From assembly GCF_003202205.1 (NCBI RefSeq), contig NZ_PDOG01000008.1, positions 65,021 to 129,020 of the forward strand: 64,000 bases of DNA. The letters are read 5' to 3'. The notes beneath the pieces were generated by a model that searched no databases, had not been told where the DNA came from, and saw only the letters and a list, made by a program, of their open reading frames with translations. The position numbers were made by a program, and so were the translations under genes. This document shows positions 50,901-59,318 of the stretch, piece by piece; positions within the stretch are counted from its first letter, which is position 1; every line of letters starts with the position of its first letter. The DNA comes from Halomonas sp. LBP4. GTDB lineage: Bacteria; Pseudomonadota; Gammaproteobacteria; Pseudomonadales; Halomonadaceae.

Positions 50901-52103
50901 ATGAGTAACGTCTATCTTTGTCATCCGCGGCGCACCGCCGTGGGCCGCTTCGGCGGCACCCTGGCCAGTGTGCGTCCCGACGATTTCGCCGCCACCATCT
51001 TCAAGGCGGTGCTGGCCGAGGCCCCCCACCTCGACCCCGTCGCCATCGACGAGGTGATCATGGGCTGCGCCAACCAGGCCGGCGAAGACAACCGCAACGT
51101 GGCACGCATGTCGGCGCTGCTGGCGGGCCTGCCGACCTCGGTGCCCGGCACCACCATGAACCGCCTGTGCGGCTCGGGCATGGACGCGGTGGGTACCGCC
51201 TTCCGCGCCATCAAGGCCGGCGAGTTCGAGCTGGCCCTGGCCGGTGGCGTGGAATCCATGTCCCGCGCGCCCTATGTGCTGGGCAAGGCCGAGAGTGCCT
51301 TCTCCCGGACCCAGAAGATCGAGGACACCACCATCGGCTGGCGCTTCATCAATCCCTTGATGAAGAAGCAGTACGGCGTCGACGCCATGCCGGAGACCGC
51401 CGAGAACGTCGCCGAGCAGTTCGACATCTCCCGCGAGGACCAGGACGCCTTCGCCCTGCGCTCCCAGCAGAAGGCCGCCGCCGCCCAGCAGGCGGGTCGC
51501 TTCGCCGAGGAGATCACCGCCATCGAGATCCCGCGGCGCAAGCAAGCGCCGCTGGTCTTCGACCAGGACGAGCACCTGCGTGAGACCACCCTGGAGAAGC
51601 TGGCCGGCCTGCCGACGCCCTTCCGCGAGGGCGGCAGCGTCACCGCCGGCAACGCCTCCGGGGTCAACGACGGCGCCGCCGCCATGCTGGTGGCCAGTGA
51701 AGCCGCCGTGGAGAAGCACGGCCTCACGCCCATGGCCAGGATCCTGGGGATGGCCACCGCCGGGGTCGAGCCGCGCACCATGGGCATCGGCCCGGTGCCG
51801 GCGGTGCGCAAGCTGCTGGACCGGCTGGGCGTGTCGCTGGACGAGATCGACGTGATCGAGCTCAACGAGGCCTTCGCCGCCCAGGCGCTCGCCTGCATGC
51901 GCGACCTCGGGCTCAAGGACGATGACCCGCGGGTCAACCCCAACGGCGGCGGCATTGCCCTGGGCCACCCGCTGGGCATGTCCGGCGCGCGCCTGCTGCT
52001 GACCGCGGCTCACGAGTTGCACAAGCAGAACAAGCGCTATGCTTTGTGCACCATGTGCGTGGGCGTGGGGCAGGGCATCGCAACGCTGATTGAAAGAGTT
52101 TGA
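50901..52103 (+). CDS. pcaF: 3-Oxoadipyl-CoA thiolase
   Basis: A 400-aa thiolase that splits 3-oxoadipyl-CoA into succinyl-CoA and acetyl-CoA. Nucleophile Cys90 is in TTMNRLCGSGMDAVG; the other catalytic residues lie in GGGIALGHPLGMSGARL and YALCTMCVGVGQG. TCAGGAGA precedes the ATG at 50901; an in-frame start at 50877 adds residues not typical of thiolases. Confidence 0.93.
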   Translation: MSNVYLCHPRRTAVGRFGGTLASVRPDDFAATIFKAVLAEAPHLDPVAIDEVIMGCANQAGEDNRNVARMSALLAGLPTSVPGTTMNRLCGSGMDAVGTAFRAIKAGEFELALAGGVESMSRAPYVLGKAESAFSRTQKIEDTTIGWRFINPLMKKQYGVDAMPETAENVAEQFDISREDQDAFALRSQQKAAAAQQAGRFAEEITAIEIPRRKQAPLVFDQDEHLRETTLEKLAGLPTPFREGGSVTAGNASGVNDGAAAMLVASEAAVEKHGLTPMARILGMATAGVEPRTMGIGPVPAVRKLLDRLGVSLDEIDVIELNEAFAAQALACMRDLGLKDDDPRVNPNGGGIALGHPLGMSGARLLLTAAHELHKQNKRYALCTMCVGVGQGIATLIERV

Positions 52104-52183
52104 GTCAGGCCTGCCCCCACGAGTCTTTCTGATAAATCAAATGGTTGTGGAAAGGTTGGTGGTTGGTTGCCAGCGTTGGCGAA

Positions 52184-52275
52184 GCTTTGGGGGTCAGACC
52201 CCGGCGGCGGTGTCACGGCCAGCCTGGTGCACCAAGCGGGCCGACACGACAGGGCTGGGGTCTGACCCCAAAAGC
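52184..52275. repeat. REP-like palindromic element
   Basis: A 92-bp element whose ends are near-perfect inverted repeats: GCTTT-G-GGGGTCAGACCCC at the left and GGGGTCTGACCCCAAAAGC at the right, each containing the small palindrome GGGGTC-W-GACCCC. The interior also pairs (GTGTC/GACAC and TGGTGCACCA). GGGGTCAGACCCC palindromes of this kind are common proteobacterial REP elements. It sits in the 286-nt gap between pcaF and pcaDC and could terminate or stabilise mRNA. Confidence 0.65.
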
Positions 52276-52389
52276 GTGGCCTCGGCGCCTGAACTGAGCG
52301 ACCCCGGGAGATGCTTTCCCTGAGGGCTATATCGAAGCCGGCATAAGTCACGCGCCGGTTTTTTTTGCATTTTTCCGAAGGAGGCTGTG

Positions 52390-53589
52390 ATGGCTTTTCT
52401 GGATATCGACGGCTGCAGCGTGGCCTACCGTCTGCTGGGCGCCGAGGCCAACCCGCTGGTGATGCTGGCCCACCCGCTGGGCATGACCCAGGCGGTGTGG
52501 GACGACCTGCTGCCGGCGCTGCTGCCGCGCTATCGTGTGCTGACCTGGGACCTGCCCGGCCATGGCGCCAGCCAGGCCTGGCCGACGGACGGCGGCGAGA
52601 TTACCCCGGCGGCGCTGGCCGCCGAGGCACTGGCCCTGGCCGATCATGCCGGTGCCGGCCGGTTCCACTTCGTCGGCACCTCCATCGGCGGCGTGGTGGG
52701 CCAGCAACTGCTGGCCGAGCATGCCGAGCGGCTGCTCTCGGCGACCCTGACCAACACCGGGGCGGTGATCGGCACCAGTGAACTCTGGACCACCCGTGCC
52801 GGCCGCGTGCGCGACGAGGGGCTGGCAGCGATTTCCGGCGAGATCGTGCCGCGCTGGTTCTCCGCCGAGCGGCTCGCGGCCGAGCCGGTCCTGGAGACCG
52901 GCTGGCGCACCCAGATGGCGCGCACCGACGCCGAGAGCTATGCGCGGCTGTGCGAGATGCTCGGCCGCACCGACTTCACCGGCAAGCTCGCCGGCCCTCT
53001 ATCGCAATACCCGGACGTGAGGGTCCGGCTGCTGGGCGGCAGCGAGGACCTGGCCACTCCGCCCGAGACGCTGCAGGCCCTGTCTGCCGAGTGCGACGGT
53101 GCGCCGCTGGAGATCCTCGAGAACTTCGCCCATGTGCCCTCGGTGGAGTCTCCCGAGGCAGTGGCCAAGCGGCTGCTGCTGTGGCTGGCCGCGGATCGCT
53201 CGCGGGTCGGGGAGCAGGGGGTGCCCTACGCCGATGGCCTGGAGACCCGCAAGCAGGTGCTGGGCGAGGAGCACGTGGCCCGCTCGACCGAGAACGCCAC
53301 CAGCCTGGATGCCCCCTTCCAGCAGATGATCACCCGCCTGGCCTGGGGCGAGCTGTGGAGCAACGACGACCTGACCCGTCGCGAGCGCAGCATGATCACC
53401 ACCGGGATCCTGGCCGCCCTGGGCCGCGAGGAGCTCACGCTGCACCTCAAGACCGCCCAGCGCATCGGCCTCACCGAGGCCGAGCTGCGCCAGGTGCTGA
53501 TGCACGTGGCCATCTATGGTGGCGTGCCGGCGGCCAATCACGCCTTTGCACTGGCGAAGGAGCTGGGCTGGGGCAACGGCGAAGCCTGA
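52390..53589 (+). CDS. pcaDC: Fused 3-oxoadipate enol-lactonase / 4-carboxymuconolactone decarboxylase
   Basis: A 399-aa bifunctional enzyme. Residues about 1-262 are an alpha/beta hydrolase with nucleophile Ser98 (FVGTSIGGVVGQ), an acid in LLGGSEDLATPPE and His in ENFAHVPSVESPE (PcaD). Residues about 275-399 are a carboxymuconolactone decarboxylase (DAPFQQMITRLAWGELW, LTRRERSMITTGILAALGR, LMHVAIYGGVPAANHAFALAKE) (PcaC). Order PcaD-PcaC is that of the PcaL fusion known from actinobacteria. AAGGAGG lies just upstream; GTG at 52387 is an alternative start one codon earlier. Confidence 0.92.
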   Translation: MAFLDIDGCSVAYRLLGAEANPLVMLAHPLGMTQAVWDDLLPALLPRYRVLTWDLPGHGASQAWPTDGGEITPAALAAEALALADHAGAGRFHFVGTSIGGVVGQQLLAEHAERLLSATLTNTGAVIGTSELWTTRAGRVRDEGLAAISGEIVPRWFSAERLAAEPVLETGWRTQMARTDAESYARLCEMLGRTDFTGKLAGPLSQYPDVRVRLLGGSEDLATPPETLQALSAECDGAPLEILENFAHVPSVESPEAVAKRLLLWLAADRSRVGEQGVPYADGLETRKQVLGEEHVARSTENATSLDAPFQQMITRLAWGELWSNDDLTRRERSMITTGILAALGREELTLHLKTAQRIGLTEAELRQVLMHVAIYGGVPAANHAFALAKELGWGNGEA

Positions 53590-53732
53590 CGGGTCTTCCT
53601 TGTCGAGAATCCCTCGCCCCCTGCTGCGTTGGCTCGCCTAGGCACCGAGCGTCAGAAGGGGGCGATGGAGTCCGCGTGATACAGATAGTAGGTATAAGTG
53701 ATGGTTGCCCACAGACCGCGACCTTATTCTCT

Positions 53733-54863
53733 ATGAGCGAATACCAGTACTACGAATTCCTGGCCGTGGACCGGCCCTTGAGCGCCGATGATCAACAGGC
53801 GCTGCGAGCGATCTCCAGCCGGGCGCGCATCACGTCCACCAGCTTCACCAACCACTACGAGTGGGGCGACCTGAAGGCCGACCCCACCCGACTGCTGCAG
53901 CGCTACTTCGACCTGCATGTCTATGTGGCGATCTGGGGATCCAAGCGGCTGTTGATTCGGCTGCCCGATGCCGCGCTCAATCCGGCGGATTTTGACGCCT
54001 TTCAGCTTGATGAGTGCGAGCTGTTGGAGGTTCGCCAGACTCCCGAAGGCTGGTTGATCGACATTGATGTCGAAGCCGATGAAGAAGCGGAATGGGAGGA
54101 GTTCGACGATGGCAGCGGCTGGATGGTGGCGCTGGCGGGGTTGCGCCAGGAGCTGCTCTCCGGTGACCTGCGGCTGTTCTACCTGTGTTGGCTGTGGGCC
54201 GTACAGGTCGGCTATATCCGCGAAGAGGCCCTGGAGCCGCTGCCGGGGATCGGCCCCCTGACCCCCAGCCAGCAGGCGCTGGCCGAGTTCATGGCGCTCG
54301 ATCCCATGCTGGTGGAGGCCGCTGCCGAGTCCGGCGAGAAGGCGCCTGCCGGCAGTGAGGTCGAGGGCTTCGTCGCCTCCCTTCCCCTGCAGGAAAAGGA
54401 TGCGCTGCTGCGACGCCTGCTGGAGGGCGACGGCAGTGTGACCGCCGAGCTGCAGCGCCGCCTTCGCCAGTATGGTCAGGCGGATCAGCCGCCTCGGTGC
54501 AGCGTGGCCGAGTTGAAGCTACAGGCCAATGCCTCGCACGAGCGACATCGCCAGGCCTATCTGGAGGAGAAGGCACGCCGGGAAGCGGAGCAGGCGGCGG
54601 CAGAGGAGAAACAGCGTCGGGAGCGAATGGCTCAGGTGGCCAGGCTGGGCGAGCGAGCCTGGCAGGAAGCGCAGAGCCAGATTGGCCGTCGGCAGCCCAA
54701 GGGCTACGAGATGGCCGCCGGGTTGCTTGCGGACCTGCGTGAGCTGGCCATCGAACGCGGCGAGCAGACCGCCTTCGAGGAGCGCCTGGACAGGATAGTG
54801 GCCGAGCATCGGCGCAAGGGGCGTTTCCTCGAACAGCTGCAACGCCTTGGGTTGTTGCCGTGA
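53733..54863 (+). CDS. Conserved hypothetical protein (YEF-IDRPL type, often beside SWIM zinc-finger genes)
   Basis: A 376-aa soluble protein. The N terminus YQYYEFLAVDRPLSADDQQALRAISSRA, then SFTNHYEWGDLKADP, YFDLHVYVAIWGSKRLLIRLP, is a conserved pattern I recognise from proteins encoded beside SWIM zinc-finger proteins. Residues about 275-330 are a charged, Gln/Glu/Arg-rich helix, probably coiled coil (RRLRQYGQ, EEKARREAEQAAAEEKQRRERM). No SWIM partner is present here. The frame is open far upstream, but the ATG at 53733 starts the conserved part. Function unknown. Confidence 0.72.
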   Translation: MSEYQYYEFLAVDRPLSADDQQALRAISSRARITSTSFTNHYEWGDLKADPTRLLQRYFDLHVYVAIWGSKRLLIRLPDAALNPADFDAFQLDECELLEVRQTPEGWLIDIDVEADEEAEWEEFDDGSGWMVALAGLRQELLSGDLRLFYLCWLWAVQVGYIREEALEPLPGIGPLTPSQQALAEFMALDPMLVEAAAESGEKAPAGSEVEGFVASLPLQEKDALLRRLLEGDGSVTAELQRRLRQYGQADQPPRCSVAELKLQANASHERHRQAYLEEKARREAEQAAAEEKQRRERMAQVARLGERAWQEAQSQIGRRQPKGYEMAAGLLADLRELAIERGEQTAFEERLDRIVAEHRRKGRFLEQLQRLGLLP

Positions 54864-55125
54864 CTCCTGAGAAACCTATTTCTAGCTGCCCTCAGATGTC
54901 TGCATGCTGATCGCAGCTGCGCGTCCGCGCAATCGAACAGCGTCTGCAGTCTGATGGTCGCACCGGCTGATGATGTGCTTGAGGTAGTGTTCCGTGGCCT
55001 GGTTGCCAAGGTTTGCCTCGTTCGAGCCAATAGCTGCCTTGACGTTTCACGCCCAGTTCCGCTGGAGTCGCGGCGTATCGAGACCATCCTCGAACGGTCG
55101 ATGATATTCACGGGTCGAGGCGCCG
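54864..55125. other. Gap between hypothetical gene and helicase remnants
   Basis: No gene is supported. On the minus strand a short frame gives ATEHYLKHIISRCDHQ, which might be the tail of a decayed gene belonging to the helicase relics next to it, but I cannot name it. Confidence 0.3.
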
Positions 55126-56785
55126 TCAGGAAAGAAGGTCCAGATGTTGTGTCTCTTCGCCTATCTGATATCCCATGGCTCGGTAACCACGGCGACGTTT
55201 GTTCCACATCCGCAGCAGGGCCGGGTGGCCAGCATCCACGTAATCAATGATACGGACGTTCTCCTTGTCGCTATGCTCGCGGTGCAGCCTTCCGGCGTAT
55301 GTTGCAGGGTGCCTTTCCATGAGACCGGCATGGCAAGTACCAAGGTATCGAGGGGGGATAGTCAAAGCCCTCGCCGACCAGTTTACCCGTGGCTAGTAGA
55401 ATACGAGGTTGATCATGGGCGAGTGCGTCGAGCCCAGCCATCAGCTCAGCACGCTGTTTCTGTGACATGCGACCATGGAGCACGAAAGGGGGTGGGGCCA
55501 TCCCGGACAGGGCCGCCTGGATGGCCTTGAGGTGATCAGTGCGCTCGGTCAGGACCAGTATCTTCCGTCCTGCTTCACAGGCATCGGCGATGTCGTTGGC
55601 GATCGTTTCTGTTCGCGCATCATCCTGGGCCAGATGGCGGAAAATAGTCTGGATGCCGTCTTCAGGGGAAATATCAACCATTGTTCCCAGCCAGCGCGGC
55701 AGTATCAAAAGGTCTTTTGGCGCATTGGCAGGTAGGGCTTACGTATGGCGGATTGGGCCGCATTGCATGTAGATAATAGGCTGTTGGCCGTCACGGCGTA
55801 TGGGCGTGGCAGTCAACCCGAGGACAAACCGGGCCTTGACCTTTTTGAGAATGGCATCGAAGGATACCGCGCCGACATGGTGGCACTCATCGACGAGGAC
55901 GTGGCCGTACTTTTCGACCAAGGAGGCGACCTCGCCTTGTCGAGATAACGACTGCATCACCGCAATGTCGATCTTGCCGGTGGGCTGGGACTTGCCACCG
56001 CCGATCACGCCAACCACATCTTTATCAGCGGAGAGAAAGAACTGAAGGCGCTCCCGCTACTGGCGGAGTAGGTCTCGGCGATGGACCAGTATCAGGGTAT
56101 TGGTGCCACGCCGGGCAATCATGGCTGCGGCTGTGACCGTCTTCCCGAAGGCGGTAGGCGCACACAGGATACCGGCGTCATGTCGCAGCATCTCATTCAC
56201 AGCGGCTTGCTGGTCGGTACGCAGCTTGCCGCTGAAGCGTGTGTCCAGCGGGGTTCCATACTGACGCTCATCCCGAAACTCACAGGCAATATTCTGCTCT
56301 CCCAGCAGGGTCTGAACGGCGTCGAGGCAGCCACGAGGTAGGGCGATGTGTAAGGGGTAGTTCTCTGCACAGCCGATGACGCGGGGCTTGTTCCATACGG
56401 ATAGCCGTAGCGCCTGAGCCTTATAGAACTCCGGGTTCTGGAAGGCCGCCAGTCGGATCAGGCGATTGGTAATTGCTTGGGGTAGTTCAGATTTCTCGAA
56501 GTAGATCAGGTTGGCCAGTGTGACAGTCAGCGATGAGGGCATCTGACCGGCATGAGGCTGCTTCGGGAAACTTGGGGATCGCCGCCATGGTGTGGCCAGG
56601 TCCTCCTCGCCGATGAAGGTGACATCCAGTGGATGCGCTGCCCCGAGGGCACTCAGGATGGTGGGCTCGATATCATGGGGTGCCATCGTAGAGACCGAAG
56701 CCAGGAAGGCCCACTGGTCGGGATAGGGTTGTAGATCGTCATCGACGAATATGCTGCCACCATTGTGGGGGATGCTGGCCAGGGG
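55126..56785 (-). pseudogene. Decayed superfamily 2 helicase (TOTE-type conflict-system helicase relic)
   Basis: Pieces in different minus-strand frames join into one helicase: upstream part GSIFVDDDLQPYPDQWAFLASV and MAPHDIEPTILSALGAAHPL; motif I APTAFGKTVTAAAMIARRG (near 56130); DECHH box VLVDECHHVGAVSF and LGLTATPIRRDG (near 55850); HGRMSQKQR and TGKLVGEGFDYPP; and AGRLHREHSDKENVRIIDYVD near 55230. Frameshifts lie near 56050, 55725 and 55350. The GxLRTDQ-ApTafGKT wording resembles helicases linked to TOTE-type primase domains, but the primase part is gone. Non-functional. Confidence 0.8.
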
Positions 56786-57077
56786 TCAAACGTCCGGAAA
56801 CTCCTGAATCACAGCCACTGTGGCAGCGATCCACTGCGCTGAAGCTGACCACCGATCAAGAGGCTGTTGCCATGCCGGGTGCCTCCGGGAGAGCGCTCTG
56901 GGATCCAGTCTGGATCGCGCTTGCAGCGAGACCAGGCGCACGCCGGGCTGTTCGGACTCGTCGTCGGGCGCACTGCGCGAGATGGGACGGGGCACGCCGC
57001 GGGTTGCCAGTGCGTTGGCAATCTGATCCAGCAGCCGCGGGGTGCGGGCGACCACGCAGCTATCCGCGGCGTCTCAC
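56786..57077 (-). pseudogene. UvrD-like (superfamily 1) helicase fragment
   Basis: The minus-strand frame reads DAADSCVVARTPRLLDQIANALATRGV and PDDESEQPGVRLVSLQ, matching the C-terminal part of UvrD/Rep-type helicases (VVART-LLDQ, then PGVRL-T-H-KGLEFD), but the sequence breaks off right where KGLEFD should follow. It is an internal fragment with neither Walker A nor the normal C terminus. Confidence 0.6.
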
Positions 57078-57093
57078 CCTGGTCGGCATCGGC

Positions 57094-57183
57094 ACGGAAG
57101 TGTGGCGTGGAGATCGGGAAGGCCGCCCGCAGGTAGTCGCGCAGGCTCAGCTGCAGTTCATGGGCGACGATACTCGGCAGCAT
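57094..57183 (-). pseudogene. N-terminal scrap of a large DEAD/DEAH-box helicase
   Basis: MLPSIVAHELQLSLRDYLRAAFPISTPHF is a typical start of YprA/DrmA-like DEAD/DEAH helicases found in defence loci. After about 30 codons the frame runs into the UvrD-like fragment. Only the start survives. Confidence 0.55.
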
Positions 57184-57349
57184 GCGGACTCCTTGGGCAT
57201 TCCCTCGCGCGGGCGCTGGTAGTAACTCAAGTTAACGAACGCCCTGCCACGCCGAGCCCATGGCGGGCCACTCTGTACTTGACTCTGCAATGCGCGGCGA
57301 GCGAGTCGTTGCTACTCTGGACTGCCTTGCGAACGTCTCGGCTTGCGCA

Positions 57350-57364
57350 TGGTCCCATATTGGG
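57350..57364. promoter_or_regulatory. Palindromic operator before higB
   Basis: GTCCCA-TAT-TGGGAC is a perfect inverted repeat ending 13 nt before the higB start. Antitoxins of the HigA type autoregulate by binding such palindromes over the promoter. Confidence 0.7.
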
Positions 57365-57377
57365 ACATGATGGGCGC

Positions 57378-57680
57378 ATGAGGATCATCGCCATCAAGAA
57401 TCTGCGCGACTTCTGGATGCTACATCCTGATGCCAAGGCGCCACTGGAAGCCTGGGTCGATGAGGTGAAGCATGCCGACTGGAAAGATGCGCATGACATC
57501 AAGGCCAAGTACCGCAGCGCCAGTCCAGTGGGCAACAAGCGCGTCGTGTTCAACATCAAGGGCAACGACTATCGGCTGATCGTCGCCGTTGCCTATCGGT
57601 TTGGTGCGGTCTACATCAAGTTCATCGGCACTCACGCGGAGTACGACAAGGTGGATGCCGAAACCGTAGAGATGGAGTAA
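57378..57680 (+). CDS. higB: HigB-type toxin (ribosome-dependent mRNA interferase)
   Basis: A 100-aa RelE-superfamily toxin of the HigB class: MRIIAIKNLRDFWMLHPDAK, WKDAHDIKAKYRSASPVGNKRVVFNIKGNDYRLI and YIKFIGTHAEYDKVDAETVE. The conserved basic residues and the GTHAEYDK end mark the family. It is predicted to cleave ribosome-bound mRNA. Toxin-first gene order with the antitoxin 3 nt downstream is typical of higBA. Confidence 0.9.
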   Translation: MRIIAIKNLRDFWMLHPDAKAPLEAWVDEVKHADWKDAHDIKAKYRSASPVGNKRVVFNIKGNDYRLIVAVAYRFGAVYIKFIGTHAEYDKVDAETVEME

Positions 57681-57683
57681 CCC

Positions 57684-58055
57684 ATGAATATTCGCCCCAT
57701 TCGTACCGAGGACGACTACCTAGCCGCATTGCGGGAAGTGTCCGCCTACTTCGACAATGAGCCGGAACCAGGCACAGAAGAGGGCGACCGCTTCGAGATC
57801 CTCTTGACGCTGGTCGAGGCCTATGAAGCCAAGCACTTTCCGGTAGACCTGCCGGACCCCATCGAGGCCATCAAGTTTCGCATGGAGCAGCAAGGGCTCA
57901 CGCCCAAGGATCTTGAACCCGCCATTGGCCGACGCAACCGCGTCTATGAGATCCTGAACGGCAAGCGCAACCTGACCCTCGCCATGGTCTGGAAACTTCA
58001 CGACATGTTCGGCATTCCTGCCGAGAGCCTGATCAAGCCCCCTCACCATGCCTGA
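57684..58055 (+). CDS. higA: HigA-type antitoxin, HTH domain
   Basis: A 123-aa antitoxin with a C-terminal Xre-type helix-turn-helix (FRMEQQGLTPKDLEPAIGRRNRVYEILNGKRNLTLAMVWKL) and an acidic N-terminal part (YFDNEPEPGTEEGDRFEILL) that should cover the toxin. It overlaps the following gene by 8 nt. Confidence 0.9.
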   Translation: MNIRPIRTEDDYLAALREVSAYFDNEPEPGTEEGDRFEILLTLVEAYEAKHFPVDLPDPIEAIKFRMEQQGLTPKDLEPAIGRRNRVYEILNGKRNLTLAMVWKLHDMFGIPAESLIKPPHHA

Positions 58056-58752
58056 TATTCGCCTGCGTATCGAATTGCTCGACACCGATCCCCTGGTCTG
58101 GCGCCGCGTACTGGTGCCGGAGCAGATCAACCTGCACCGCCTGCACGAGGTCATCCAGGCCGCCATGGGCTGGGAGGATTGTCACCTCTTCGAATTCGAG
58201 TGCAATGGCCGTTTCTACGGCGAGCCGGACGACTGGAGCGACCGCCCCATCGCGTTGGCGCGCAACGCCAAGCTCAAGACCATCGCCTCGCAGCTGAAGG
58301 ACAACACCTTCCACTACCTCTACGACTTCGGCGACGACTGGGTGCATCGCATCGTGGTGGAAGAGACCGACCTCGCCGAGACCAACCCTTGCCCGCGGCT
58401 GATCGATGGTGCCATGGCCTGCCCGCCGGAAGATATCGGCGGCACCGGTGGTTTTGAGGCGCTCAAGGCAGCCGCCGCCGGGCGCGGCGACGAGCACGGC
58501 GAGATGCTGCTGGACGCCATGGGCGGCGATTTCGATCCGCAAAAGCTGGACGAGGACGAGATCGCCTTCATGCTAGAGCCGATCCAGGCCGGCTTTCGCC
58601 GGGGCGGCCGCAAGGCAGCCGAACGGCGTATGCCGCCGAGGGCCGCCGCCAAGCGGGATAGGGATGCCTCGCTCCACGAGGAGAACCTTCGCACCATCGA
58701 GGAACTGATGCAGGCGCTGCAGGCCGAGAGGGACAGGAATCGCAAGGGATAG
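58048..58752 (+). CDS. Plasmid pRiA4b ORF-3-like family protein
   Basis: A 234-aa protein of the pRiA4b ORF-3/IS1096 passenger-like family: LRIELLDTDPLVWRRVLVPEQINLHRLHEVIQAAMGW, HLFEFECNGRFYG, FHYLYDFGDDWVHRIVVE, CPPEDIGGTGGFE. The C-terminal 40 residues are charged (RRGGRKAAERRMPPRAAAKRD, EENLRTIEELMQAL). It overlaps higA, so it is co-translated with the toxin-antitoxin pair. Members often travel with mobile DNA; the molecular function is not established. Confidence 0.85.
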   Translation: MPDIRLRIELLDTDPLVWRRVLVPEQINLHRLHEVIQAAMGWEDCHLFEFECNGRFYGEPDDWSDRPIALARNAKLKTIASQLKDNTFHYLYDFGDDWVHRIVVEETDLAETNPCPRLIDGAMACPPEDIGGTGGFEALKAAAAGRGDEHGEMLLDAMGGDFDPQKLDEDEIAFMLEPIQAGFRRGGRKAAERRMPPRAAAKRDRDASLHEENLRTIEELMQALQAERDRNRKG

Positions 58753-58779
58753 ACGCCGCCGAGCGTTTCCCCCCGTGCG

Positions 58780-58944
58780 CTACCAGGCTCCCTCGTTGAC
58801 GTCGGGGGTGGAGAAGTCGTCGTATCCGGAACCGATGGCGCCTTCGTTGACGCCCGGAGTGTTGAAATCATCGAAGTCCTGCGCGGCAGCTGGCAGGGGT
58901 ACGGCGAGCAACAGGAGCAGGATGAAGCGGATAGCGATGTGCAT
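58780..58944 (-). CDS. Small secreted protein with a tandem repeat
   Basis: A 54-aa protein with a clear signal peptide (MHIAIRFILLLLLAVPLPAAAQ) and a mature part of only about 32 residues made of a tandem repeat: DDFNTPGVNEGA then DDFSTPDVNEGA. A strong AGGAGG site precedes the ATG. Unrecognised; it could be a secreted or periplasmic peptide, or a degenerate calcium- or surface-binding repeat protein. Confidence 0.6.
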   Translation of the reverse strand: MHIAIRFILLLLLAVPLPAAAQDFDDFNTPGVNEGAIGSGYDDFSTPDVNEGAW

Positions 58945-59141
58945 GGGGTGGCCTCCTGGGAGGCTTCCGAGTGAGTAAGTCGCTGCCAGGCCTGGGCAGC
59001 CAGCGCTGTGCAGCGTCTCATGCCTGGAAGCAGTTTCTGAAGTGCCGGTCCAGGCGATCCCGGTCAGGTTGTGGGGAGGCATCCTGGGGCAGCACCGACA
59101 GCATACGTCCGTCCAGGCTGCATCAGGCCCTGCCGCGGCTG

Positions 59142-59318
59142 ATGGCCGGCATGCTCTGCTTCGGCTATCTTCTGGTCTTCGCCATCACCGTGGTCGGCGG
59201 CTGGCTCAATGACCTCTCGGGGACCGTGGCGCTGGCCTTTCTGCCGACCCTGCTGATCAGCCTGGTGGCCATGGCGAGCACCCGCCGGCTGCTCGTCTCC
59301 CGCCCGCAGGAGGCCTGA
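59142..59318 (+). CDS. Small hypothetical membrane protein
   Basis: About 58 aa with two hydrophobic segments (MLCFGYLLVFAITVVGG and GTVALAFLPTLLISLVAMA) and a basic end. The open frame reaches back to 58971, but the upstream part is Arg/Ser-rich and unlike a real protein. It ends directly against the pcaQ start, so it may be co-transcribed with it. Function unknown. Confidence 0.45.
   Translation: MAGMLCFGYLLVFAITVVGGWLNDLSGTVALAFLPTLLISLVAMASTRRLLVSRPQEA

Noticed and set aside
52950..53732. Extending the hypothetical protein at 53733 upstream by 261 codons
   Set aside because: The extension overlaps pcaDC in another frame and has shadow-type composition; the conserved family starts at the ATG at 53733.
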